Source: Muraenolepis orangiensis
Lineage: Eukaryota; Chordata; Actinopteri; Gadiformes; Muraenolepididae
Assembly: GCA_027704905.1 (NCBI GenBank)
Contig: CM051007.1
Coordinates: 27,984,395-28,048,394 of the forward strand
Direction of reading: 5' to 3'
Length of the DNA stretch: 64,000 nucleotides
Of this stretch, positions 1-27,246 are shown piece by piece. The notes under the pieces were generated by a model. It did no database searches. It was not told where the DNA came from and saw only the letters and a program-made list of their open reading frames with translations. Within the stretch, counting starts at the first letter, position 1; each line of letters begins with the position of its first letter. The translations under genes were made by a program, and so were the position numbers.

Positions 1-637
1 TACTGTACTGAACGTGTGCCCCCCCCCCCCTCTCCCCTCGTGTGGACGTACTGTACTGAACGTGTGCCCCCCCCCCCCTCTCCCCTCGTGTGGACGTACT
101 GTACTGAACGTGTGCCCCCCCCCCCCCCCTCTCCCCTCGTGTGGACGTACTGTACTGAACGTGTGCCCCCCCCCCCTCTCCCCTCGTGTGGACGTACTGT
201 ACTGAACGTGTGCCCCCCCCCCCCCTCTCCCCTCGTGTGGACGTACTGTACTGAACGTGTGCCCCCCCCCCCCCCCCTCTCCCCTCGTGTGGACGTACTG
301 TACTGAACGTGTGCCCCCCCCCCCCTCTCCCCTCGTGTGGACGTACTGTACTGAACGTGTGCCCCCCCCCCCCCCCTCTCCCCTCGTGTGGACGTACTGT
401 ACTGAACGTGTGCCCCCCCCCCCTCTCCCCTCGTGTGGACGTACTGTACTGAACGTGTGCCCCCCCCCCCTCTCCCCTCGTGTGGACTTACTGTACTGAA
501 CGTGTGCCCCCCCCCCCCTCTCCCCTCGTGTGGACGTACTGTACTGAACGTGTGCCCCCCCCCCCCCCCTCTCCCCTCAGGTGTGGACGTACTGTACTGA
601 ACGTGTGCCCCCCCCCCCCCCCCCCCTCTCCCCTCAG
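1..637 (+). repeat. Minisatellite of 47-53 bp units containing a 3' splice-site-like block
   Basis: About 13 tandem units begin near 1, 49, 97, 148, 195, 244, 296, 344, 395, 442, 489, 537 and 590. Each has a conserved block (tactgtactgaacgtgtg), a run of C of variable length, then ctctcccctc and gtgtggacg. Unit length varies through the C run. The last unit runs straight into the slc9a3 acceptor (AG at 636-637). The unit's pyrimidine tract therefore matches the tract of the real splice site. Most units lack the AG, but the penultimate one has it (579-580). Confidence 0.95.
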
Positions 638-1446
638 GTGTGTTTTTCCTCACCTGGATCCTCAACAAGTTCCGCCTGGTGCCCGTGGAGTTCATCGACC
701 AGATCATCATGAGCTACGGCGGCCTGCGGGGGGCGGTGGCGTACGGTCTGGCCGTGATGCTGGACGGCAACAAGGTGAAGGAGAAGAACCTCATGGTGTC
801 CACCACGCTGATCGTGGTCTACTTCACCGTCATCCTCCAGGTAAACCACCGTCATCCTCCAGGTGAACCACCGTCATCCTCCAGGTGAACCACCCGCCCA
901 GGGGGCGGACCTTTGGGTTGACCCAAAATCAGAGTCAACAAAACTGTCTAGCGCTCAAAACACTCAATACAAAAATATATATCATGCACAAAGAAAAATA
1001 AACTAAACTAAATAAACGGTTATAATATATTATACATATATTATATTATATATTAATATATTTTATATTATAAATAAAAGGTTAGAAAATTGCGATAAAT
1101 AAAGATTCAATATTGAATATATACATATTGATCTATTTTGGTTAAAGGCACTGTGAGTTAAGAGCAATGTTGTTGGGTGTCAGAGAGACGGTTGGTTAGA
1201 AACGTCCCAGCTCCCTCAGTGAGTGAAATGCTCCATGATGGATCCTATGGGCTCTGGTTACCTGCGCCCGCCTCTGTCGGAGGTTTTCGGACCAATCAGG
1301 GCATCTCCCCTGCTCTTTTCTGCTCTTTCTCTTTCAAAGCCTTGAATTTGACTGACAGCACCTTTTAAAGCAAGACATATCCTTACACACACTTAAGTAA
1401 TGTACAGTACTGAAATGTAAACTCCAAAAAACAGTACTCTCTCTCC

Positions 1447-1483
<37 letters not shown>

Positions 1484-1493
1484 ACTGTGTGTC

Positions 1494-1524
<31 letters not shown>

Positions 1525-4500
1525 GTGTCTCTCTCTCTCTGTCTAGTCATGAGGGACAAGTGAGTCCTAGCCTAACACACACTTTACAGTCAATAACATG
1601 AGGAGGGTGTTTGCAGGGCGCCACCATGAAGCCGCTGGTGAACTGGCTGAAGGTCAAGAGAGCCGCCAGCACGGAAATCACCCTGATAGAAAAAGTGCAG
1701 AACAAGGTAATAGAATACAGAATAGAACACATACAAATACATATTTAATAATACAGACCTAGCACATACATATATACGTATATATAAATATATATACAGT
1801 ATATACACGCTAGGTGATGTGACTCTTCACACTACAGGTGTTTGACCACATGCTGGTGTCCATCGAGGACATCTCGGGCCAAATAGGACACAACTACATG
1901 AGAGACAAGTAAGGAGGACCCCCCCTGAAGCATATCATCACAGACTGTCTTCACCGTAACGTCAGACCCCCCCTGAAGCATATCATCACAGACTGTCTTC
2001 ACCGTAACGTCAGACCCCCCTGAAGCATATCATCACAGACTGTCTTCACCGTAACGTCAGTGACCAGAGGTGTCTGTCTGTCTCTGTGTGTGTGTGTGTG
2101 TATGTCTGTGTGTGTGTGCCTGCGTACGTGTGGTCGTGAAGGTGGAGCCACTTTGAGGTGAAGTACCTCTCCTGGCTGTTGATGAAGCCGTCCGCGCGGA
2201 GAAACCGCGACCGGCTCTTCAACATCTTCCACACGCTCAACCTCCGGGACGCCATGAGCTACGTCAACGAGGTGAGCCGTGAAAGGTTGAAAGGGTTCTG
2301 GGTTCGAACCTCCCCCCCCCACCCCACCTCCTCCCTCCCCCCTCCAACACCATGAATGTACCGCAGTCTTAACCTGCAAGGCGTCGACCCCTGAACCCTG
2401 TATCTGAAGTAGCTTTGAAGTCACTTCAGGGATAAATGGCGTAATCTGCTTAATGACGAAGTGAAAATTCGATTTAACTTCAGTAAAAACCCCACTGTTC
2501 CATTGTTTGCTTGTTAGCTCTATTTTTTTTTGGCCTACTTGTTCTACTTTAACCTGAGAACCCGGGTCACGTGGCAGGGCGAGCGTCGAGGGTCCCTGGA
2601 GTTCGTACGCAACAAGAGCGCCGTGGTGGACTTCAAGAAGAAGTTCAACCAGGACATCTCCGACATGATGCCCGACATCATGGCGGACGCTGCCAACGAC
2701 GCGCTTCCCGTCTCCTCCTACCCGTGAGTGGACAATTAACAATTGAATTACAAATCGAGATTCCCCAATAGTGCGTGCTTAAATACCGCCACCTGGTGGT
2801 CACAATGAGCAACGGCACCTTTTGCTTTACTTTTCCTGTAGAAGACACAGTATTCCGTCGGTGAGCTTGGAGATGCGCGATCAGGACCTAAAGGGCACGA
2901 GGGAGGCCGAGGACGTCAACACACACCACCTCCTGCAACAGCACCTCTACAAGGGGAGGAAACAGGTTGGCTAGGAGCTTTAATGCAATACTTAAGACTT
3001 CAATACTTAAAAAATAAAATACCTCTGTGGTTCCACCCATAGACCCATAGAATGCAAATACAATAATATAGTTCTGACTAGGGCGGCAGGATAGCGCTGT
3101 CTGTTGGGACTTGGCTTGAGAAGTCCCTGAAACACCTGGTTGCACTGCCGAGGTGCCCTTGAGCAAGGCACCACACCCCTACACTGCTCCCTGGGCACTG
3201 TTTATACAATAGCTGCCCACTGCTTCTAATACTAGGACGGGTTAAATGCAGAGAAACCAGTTTCACTGTGTGTGCACACAGGTATGCGACCAATAAAGAG
3301 GATTCAATCCTCCAGATTTCGATTTTTATAATAAAGGACCATAGCATAAAAATAAAGTGCTTTATTCTGTCTTTCTGGAAATGGTCTCAAATTAAACAGA
3401 GCCTATATATAAACATATATATATATACACTTAATTAATCATCATTTTATAAATCAATACACATTGGCATGGATTGATAGACCGTCTGTTGTCACGGTGG
3501 CTCCCAGCACCGACACAGGTACAGTAGGAGTCACTTCGACGTCAACAAGGACGAGGGCGAGGTGCAGGAGATCTTCCAGAGGACCATGAGGACCCGCCTG
3601 GAGTCCTTCAAGTCCGCCAAGACGGGCGTCCCCACTAAGATCACCAAGCACCCAAAGAAGGACACCCTGCAGAAGGTCTGGGTTTACAACCAACCAACCC
3701 GTTGTTGATGTTTTCTCATGTCGCCGCTAGGGGGCGATGTGACCGAAGTACGTCCCGCTGTCGTTATGAATGAATGACCGTTACTTTACTCTTCTGCATT
3801 GACACAGACGGCAAATGGAAAACCCACAGATGGCGGTAGGAGCTATCCTTATGACAACGCAGGTGTGCATCCGTTTATTATGATTTTTTTTTACATAAAA
3901 ATGACGTTATTGGCCTCTTTACAACTATTACTATATTTTTTTTCCCCCCATTGTAGGTTTTGAGTTCCCAGAGTCTGGTGGCGCCTCCGGTGGCCAGATG
4001 TCGTATGGCGACTCGTTCCCCATGAGGGTCCACTACAAAGTGGGAGGTAAGGACCTCTCCTATTTCACTACCTACCTCCATGTTAGTCACACAGATAATC
4101 CACTCAAAAACAAATGCTGGCCAACAAGTCGACAGTAGACGTGGAACCGTGAGTGTCCCGCATGGGTCTCGAACTCACGGTTCCCGGCATGAGAGGCGAC
4201 GCTTTTACATTAGAAGCTAAAACCCACGGGTTCCAGCTTCATCGCTAGAACGTGTTTTAGGGAGTCAGGGAGTGAGGTTTACTTCACTGCACAGCGCCAC
4301 CTGCTGGCGTCCGTTACAGACGCTTGGATGAAACCATACTGTATGTAAACCATTATAATTCAGAAGAACGTTGAAACCAAATGTCCAAAGAAATTGACAT
4401 TAGGGTTTCCAAAAGATGTCCTCCTTCCTCGAGTGAACACCAACAGGCCGCTCTTAAGTAATCGTGCTCAAACCACACATACACACACTTCCTCCTTTGT

Positions 4501-4921
4501 TGGTCAACTGTTGCCAACAAACCAACCAAAGATCTTTCTTTCTTCTTCTTCTTTCTTCTTCGTTGGTCTAGCCGGCGTGGAGAACCCCGCCTTCATGCCG
4601 GACGTGGAGAACGTGGGCGCTCTCCACCGGACGCCCCCCTGGCTGACGGGGGCGGAGCCGGATGGTGGTGGAGGTGCTGGTGCCGGCGCCGGCACAGGGG
4701 TGGAGCCCTCGCAGCGCGCCCAGTTCAACCTGCCCTGGACGCCGAGCAACCTGCGTCGCCTCGCCCCCCTGCGCAACAGCACCCAGTCCTCCGACTCCTT
4801 CCAGCTGGCAGACGCCGCTGGACAACATCAGCACCGACCACCACCACCACCACCACCACCACCGTCCTCATCCCTCCACCCCCCTACGCCTCCACCCTCC
4901 TACGACGGGAGCCATATGTAG
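638..4921 (+). CDS. slc9a3: Na+/H+ exchanger 3, 3' part of gene (10 exons)
   Basis: This is an electroneutral apical-membrane Na+/H+ antiporter; in fish gill ionocytes and gut NHE3 takes up Na+ and secretes acid. Visible exons are 638-840, 1617-1706, 1838-1908, 2142-2271, 2578-2723, 2842-2965, 3508-3675, 3808-3862, 3957-4046 and 4572-4921, with all phases agreeing. They encode the last 474 residues; upstream exons lie outside the window. The first exon holds late transmembrane segments with SYGGLRGAVAYG. The second starts GATMKPLVNWLKVKR. The cytoplasmic tail has EDISGQIGHNYMRDKW, GERRGSLEFVRN and RTMRTRLESFKSAK. Assignment to NHE3 rather than NHE1, 2 or 5 rests on the C-terminus: GVENPAFMPDV, PPWL, a VEPSQRA block and a final SHM that resembles the STHM end (PDZ ligand) of mammalian NHE3. 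The last exon also carries a His/Pro-rich stretch encoded by a CAC/CCA repeat. Which teleost duplicate this is cannot be told. Confidence 0.93.
825..890 (+). repeat. Triplicated exon end and splice donor, 22-bp unit
   Basis: The end of the first visible slc9a3 exon plus its donor (caccgtcatcctccag then gtgaac or gtaaac) occurs three times in tandem. Possible donors lie at 841, 863 and 885. Only the first keeps the frame into the next exon (Q then GATMKPL). The others would add 22 or 44 nt and shift the frame. Confidence 0.9.
1436..1545 (+). repeat. (CT)n microsatellite in slc9a3 intron
   Basis: CT-rich simple repeat with short GT interruptions. The rest of the 841-1616 intron is AT-rich and holds nothing recognisable. 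Confidence 0.9.
1916..2058 (+). repeat. 48-bp tandem repeat, three copies, just after an slc9a3 donor
   Basis: Three near-identical copies of about 48 bp (accccccctgaagcatatc, followed by atcacagactgtcttcaccg) start within 10 bp of the donor at 1909. A short TG-rich stretch follows before the acceptor at 2141. Confidence 0.9.
3081..3300 (+). mobile_element. tRNA-derived SINE copy, diverged
   Basis: It shares a long block with 37717-37945: the ggacttggcttg head, then ctgctccctgggc, then agctgcccactgcttctaat, then gggttaaatgcagagaaa. The 37717 copy has clear tRNA-like A and B boxes; this one has lost most of the A box. It sits in the slc9a3 intron between 2965 and 3508. Confidence 0.6.
4135..4255 (-). 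mobile_element. tRNA-like SINE fragment
   Basis: On the - strand it reads gcctctcatgcc, then a GTGAGTTCGAGACCC B-box-like motif, then gggacactcac. The same modules occur on the + strand at 33955-34085, so this is a dispersed tRNA-related retroposon rather than a functional tRNA gene. Confidence 0.55.
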
Positions 4922-4923
4922 TA

Positions 4924-5099
<176 letters not shown>

Positions 5100-5293
5100 C
5101 TCCGTCTTTTGGAAGCCTCCCTAGCTGCCAAAGACACAATGGTAGGCGACCTCAGACTTTGCACAGCCTGCCTTTGAAATCACTTGCCGGAGAGAGAGAG
5201 ATATATATATATAATATATATAATATATTGTGATTTCTCGTTTTGATCTCTTGTTCACCTTATCCACACTTGCTTTTTTTTTTTTTTTCTTCT

Positions 5294-5344
5294 CCCGTCC
5301 CGTCCCGTCCCGTCCCGTCCCGTCCCGTCCCGTCCCGTCCCGTC
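5294..5344 (+). repeat. (CCCGT)n pentanucleotide repeat
   Basis: About ten perfect cccgt units follow a poly-T run in the slc9a3 3' UTR. Confidence 0.95.
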
Positions 5345-6066
5345 TGAACCTTCTCTCCTTGTTGATCTCAGATTGCCCTTTAGGTTTGCAGTCGACTGAA
5401 CACAGAAGAGGTGCCGGTTGCACAAGGCAGTTTTAATGTATTTTTGTCCCAACCATTGCCATACAAATTGATATTCCTAAAGGCGGTTTTTGTTCAATGG
5501 TGCACATGAATGTGAGGCCACATCGTTTTAAGATTGTATGTAAATATAGAGATTTGCCTTTGATAAAAAAAATATATGGAAGTGAAGTGTTTGATCAGTA
5601 CTTGATAAGCAATTTAGGTAAGATTTATATGTGTTTAAGTGTGTGTGTGTGTGTGCTGGAATCAAACCTAGAGGTCAATGTTTAACTTAAGCACTGTTTT
5701 AAATGTTACTTATGTAAAATGTATATTTATTCACTTCTGTTGTGTGCGTTTATAGCTGAAGATGTTACTAGGTTGTATTGATCAAGTCAAAAGAGAATGC
5801 GTGGAAATGCCTTTGGGCTCATGTCCTTTTGAAAAAATATGTATTTAGCAATAAAAACATATTTGAATGTACTTTAGTGTGTTGGAATCAAAATGGAGAT
5901 GGATACATATGTCTCTGGTATTTCTTATTACAACACAGAAAGGAAAATGATTTGATAGAAATAATGAACCAAATGAAAGACATTCTTGTTAAGAGCTGGA
6001 ATGGTACCGAAATGGCCAAGAACAAACAAAGAGAGTAAAATAAATATTGGTATTGACGGTCTGGGT

Positions 6067-8432
6067 TTATAGGTAGTCCATCTCTGAGGTCTCCAGGTGT
6101 TTGGTGACAAAGTCAATGAGCACCTTCTCATTCACAGGATCCTTCAGGTAGAAATGATCTCCGTCCAGCATCCGGAGCGTGAAGTCCCCCGACGAGATCT
6201 CCTTCCACGCTTGGTGAAACAAACAAGTACACAAAAAGTCAAATAAAAAAACGGTTAGCAACAAGGCATTACCGAAACACAAATCCCCTCAGGCTCCAGA
6301 CGGGCAAACGCCTCTTAAAACGCTTTAGTGTCACCATGGTTACAGACAGTTCCTAACAGGGGGTCTTATTCCCCAAGTGGCCATCTAGCTGGGTGGTGAT
6401 GGAAGTGAATATGGAATATGAAGAGATATTTTTGCAGAAATTCAATCCAGGGACTTTCAGAGGTCTAACCTTGGAGGTCATGCGGTACGTCCTGTTTCCC
6501 GTCGAAGCAGGTGACCGGACAGGACAGCAAGGGCCCGGTGGGCTTGTTACACCTGGATTAACATTAACATATCCACTGTTAATCATAAGAGCACATTAAG
6601 GTCGGTCATGAAATACAGCAACACCTCACAGCAAATATGGCGTTCAACCTTGTGTAATGGTTTGAGCAGGTGTATTTTAGCTTTTAAACCTTTTTGTTGG
6701 TTTGAAGCATTGCATACATATTTAACTCATGTTCATCTCAATGTCAACAACCATGAGATTAAAAGGTTCCTCCCTTCACTGTCATTTCAGTGAAAAACTC
6801 AGGAACAACCTAGAAACTTCTCACCGTCAGCCAACGGTTTGAACACCTCAGAGCCATCGACTGCCAAAACATCAACGATATGACTCATCTCCAACACATA
6901 GATAATACATAAATGTTCAAATCCATCCAAACCCACCTGTAGTTTTCCACTATATGCAGGTCTGCCTTTAGGGCGGGCAGAAAGAGCCTCAGCACCTCGG
7001 GATTGGCCAGCAGCTCGGGAGGCGTGCCCCCAATGGAGCTCAGCCATTGGAGGAACTCCTCGTCAGTCAACTCGCTCCTCTTGGGGGCGCTGATACGCAT
7101 CTCGGACTGAAGGTGGAGACAAAATAGGACTGGTGATGGTTGTAAGTACCAGGCTGGCTGGGTGGGGGTGGTGAGTGGGGGTTAAAGATAGATTAAGAGC
7201 ATCTGAGTGTCTGGTGTGTGGGGGGGGGTCACTCACGTAGGGCGCCGATGCACCCGACAGGAACAGATGAACCGGTTCAAGGCCGTGTCGACGCTTCAGG
7301 GCGTCCGCCACGGCGAAGCTCACCATGGCGCCAAAGCTGGGACAAAGCAGAGCGACACAAACACACACAGGGTTCCCAAAACAGTTGGTGTGGGTGTTGT
7401 GTGAAGGGGGTGGAGAGGCCTTTTTCGGTTTCAAGATTCAAGATAATTTTTCTGAATTTCTACAGCAATACTATACTATGCTACACTATGCAATACTATA
7501 ATATATATGATCTACAATATACTATATACTATAAACAACACTATACGTGGCTTAAGATTGACCGGAGAACAGGTGCAGTGAACAGGTATTGGGTGCTCTT
7601 TACTGCACCATTGTAACCAAAAGAGAGCTGAGCCAGAAGGCAAAGCTCTCGATCTACCGATCAGTCTTCGTTCCTACCCTCACCTATGGCCATGAACAAT
7701 GGGTAATGTTGACCGAAAGGACAGGATTGCGAATACAAGCGGCCAAAATGAGTTTCCTCAGGAGGGTGGCTGGTATCTCCCTTAGGGATAGGGTGAGAAG
7801 CTCAGTCACTCGTGAGAGACTCGGAGTAGAGCCGCTGCTCCTTTGCGTAGAAAGGAGCCAGTTGAGGTGGTTCGGGCATCTAGTAAGGATGCTTCCTGGT
7901 CGGTGGGGTGATTACATCTCCACGCTGGCCTGGGAACGCCTCGGGATCCCCCAGTCAGAGCTGGTCAGAGCAGTAGTTGATTGGATGGATGGAACACTAT
8001 ACACTTAAGTGACTTGAGGTGTATTTTCCTGAGCCTTATTCACAGCATACCTGTGGCCAAACAAGGCAAATGGCTTCTCTTTCAGAGATGGTAAAAGAGC
8101 CTGAATGACTTCATCCACAACCTGCTGCATGTTCTGGAAGAACAGCTCCTTGGCCCGACTCTCTCTGCCCGGGAGTTTCACCGAGTATACTGGAGGTGGA
8201 AGAAACGGGACAAGAAGAGAGAAGAGAATATATTATAAAATATAAATCATATAACGTGATACACCACCACCACCTCCTCCTCCCATACTGCCAGGTGGTT
8301 ACCTTCAATGGAGCCGTCAAAGAGCCTCCCCCAGCGGGCATAGTGGATGGAGCCTCCACCTGCCCAAGGGAAGCACACCAGCCTCGCCACAGCCTCGGGT
8401 TTCCTGCTGAAACAGCTGATCACTTTATCCAT
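6067..8432 (-). CDS. olah: Oleoyl-ACP hydrolase / medium-chain S-acyl thioesterase (type II thioesterase)
   Basis: This cytosolic hydrolase releases medium-chain fatty acids from the acyl carrier protein of fatty acid synthase. Coding exons in transcript order are 8432-8303, 8189-8051, 7336-7237, 7106-6937, 6552-6470 and 6209-6067. They total 765 nt, giving 254 aa with all phases closing; human OLAH has 265. The start ATG (8432-8430) opens MDKVISCFSRKPEA, followed by the family block CFPWAGGGSIHYARW. The nucleophile Ser90 is in FGHSFGA and is split across the exon 2/3 junction. Asp201 (CFDGKQD) and His226 (GDHFYL) complete the triad at the same 11-residue offset from human S101/D212/H237. Other matches are EVYSVKLPGRESR, LFLSGASAPY and IGGTPPELL. 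The gene is convergent with slc9a3 and divergent from ago3. A LINE fragment lies in the 7337-8050 intron. Confidence 0.94.
7430..7560 (+). repeat. AT-rich dispersed repeat fragment
   Basis: Opens with gattcaagattcaaga followed by runs such as caatactatactatgctaca. The same opening and style recur at 42562-42770. It has no coding content and sits in the olah intron, just ahead of the LINE fragment. Confidence 0.4.
7575..8008 (+). mobile_element. LINE fragment, C-terminal end of reverse-transcriptase ORF
   Basis: The + strand frame 7589-8008 is open for 139 codons. It reads like the end of a fish non-LTR retrotransposon ORF2 (KAKLSIYRSVFVPTLTYGHE, MSFLRRVAGISLRDRVRSS, LRWFGHLVRM). It ends in a ttggatggatgga tail typical of such elements. 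It lacks the catalytic reverse-transcriptase core, so it is a 5'-truncated dead copy. It lies antisense in the large olah intron. The clade (Rex1/L2-like) is uncertain. Confidence 0.8.
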
Positions 8433-9823
8433 TCTGTTTGACAGGGCCGATCTTTGGGAGACTAGGTGTACACTAGTTAAGACCACATCAGGATGACTTT
8501 GGTCGAGAGAGGGAATCATAGACGTATGCAGAAGGAAAATAACATTTTGACGTCGGAAAGCTACTTTAAAAGTTGACCAACAAACAAAAGTTCCCAAACG
8601 CAAAGTCCACAGTTTTCCTGATAATTCTTCTTCGTTTGGTATTGCTGACGTCATTTGATCCGTCCCAGAGTCCACAGAGACACCTGCAGGCCGGAGGGAG
8701 CATGACTCCCTTCAACAAATAAATGTATTTTTATACAATTCATATCTTGTTCGTTCAATGTCTCACTTAGTTAATAGTTGATGTTAAAAAAATGGAAATG
8801 CCCCCCAAAACATTTTTTAAAAGTGTTATATGACGAAGATAAATGTTGATAAGATAAAATGATATATGACGTTTGCGTAGCCAGAAACCGGAAATGGTCG
8901 TTTCCCCCCGAGGTCGGTGTTTCCTCCTGACGGGTTCCCCTCGGCGGAGTGAGGAGGCTGGTGGCCGGGAAGGAGCACTTCATACCGGCCTCTGGAACCG
9001 AGGCGTAGACGCCGGCTTCTTCCTTCCTTCTAGTACAGGAGTCATCTTGGTTTGTGTTGTGTTAGTAGTAGTAGTAGCAGTAGCAGTAGTAGTACCGGAC
9101 CGACAACTGCCGTGCCGTGTCATGTCGACCGGCTCTATTTGTTGAAAACAGGTAAAACATTGGCGGATGTGGCGTATCGGTATTGCTGAAATGTGACTCG
9201 TAAGAGGCTAATTTCGCGTAGCTAAAAAAAAAAAAGCTAAGCTAATGACGTTAGCCCCAAACGGCTAACGTTAACTGAATTAAATCTCACTCCCTCGTCC
9301 AGGCGGGGGAGGGAGGGGAGAGACACCCCGCGTCTGACCACCCGATATTAACGTCATTCCCCCCCCCCTCTCCTGTTATGGTTCTTTTCAGCGTTACGAG
9401 GCGGTGGACGAGAGGCGGGGAGCCGACGCCGGGTCGACTACGCCGGGTCGACGGGCTCAACTTTCGACGCCTGACAAGTTGACACGAAAGCAACGCGAAG
9501 AAGAAGGAGTGGAGGAAGGAAGGAAAGGAAAGGAGGGGAGGAAACTATTCTGGTGGTGGTGAAGTAGTGACCCCCTCGAAGCGGCCCGCTTTCCACACAG
9601 CAGCGACCCAAGCCCTGGTGCTGGTGGTGTGGGTGGAGGTGATTGGTGGTGTGGGTGGAGGTGATTGGTGGTGTGGGTGGAGGTGATTGGTGGTGTGGGT
9701 GGAGGTATTGGTGGTGTGGGTGGGGGTTCTGAAGTGACAGCCAGCGCCAGGTCGCAGTGGAGGACCCTGCGCCCGTGTTTTCGCCGTCAGAAGCCGGGGG
9801 GTGTCCGGACAGAGACCCCATGA
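8433..9823. promoter_or_regulatory. Head-to-head olah/ago3 promoter region and ago3 5' UTR
   Basis: The two start codons face away from each other across 1.4 kb. An ETS-type CCGGAA lies at 8888-8893. A GC-rich stretch at about 8930-9130 and 9290-9820 probably holds the ago3 transcription start and 5' UTR. No other open frame here looks coding. Confidence 0.5.
9614..9730 (+). repeat. 22-bp minisatellite in the probable ago3 5' UTR
   Basis: About five copies of tggtggtgtgggtggaggtgat in tandem, the fourth one base shorter. The array lies about 95 bp upstream of the ago3 start codon. Confidence 0.9.
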
Positions 9824-26536
<16,713 letters not shown>

Positions 26537-27215
26537 GCCCCCCCAGGGCCCCGCCCAGCAGTATACCCATCCACCCGCCCAGTCAGTCAGTCTGTCTGTA
26601 AGGTGCCCCAACCTCTCCCACTTTCCAAGGACAAGCCTACCGGTACCCCCCCCCCCCCCCCAACACACACACAAGCTGGCTGCCCCCCACAACCGTGCAG
26701 GACGCCAGACTGTTAAGGAAGAAATGTGTGTGTGTGTTTATATACACGTGTGTGTTTATGCGGTATACATATGTCTTTATATACATATATATAGACATAT
26801 GTATACAGGACAAGCCAGAGAGGAGCACAGCCACAGTATGCAATACCAAACCAGCCAATCGTTTACATGCTCCTGCATCCCCCACCCCCCCTTTGTCAAA
26901 CCCCCACTCATCTTCGTCCTCCTCCTCGTCCTCCTCTGGGGTTTTTAAAGCATGACGGTCCTCTCAGTTCGGAAGTCTGTTCCTCTTGGGCTAGCAGCGA
27001 CCGTCCTAGCCGTGCAGATGTTTTACGTTTTTCGTTAGTTTAGTTTCCCTGTGTATCGAGACGCTGTTGTTGTATTTTAGTTTGACAAAGAGTATAGGAA
27101 TAGCAACAATTTTATTTTAGTCTGTGCTCCCAAGAAGTACGGGAAATATGTTTTTGACGTGCTCTGCAGCCTACGGCAATTAGCCCTGATCATGCTGGTT
27201 TCTACTGTCCGTGTT

Positions 27216-27246
<31 letters not shown>

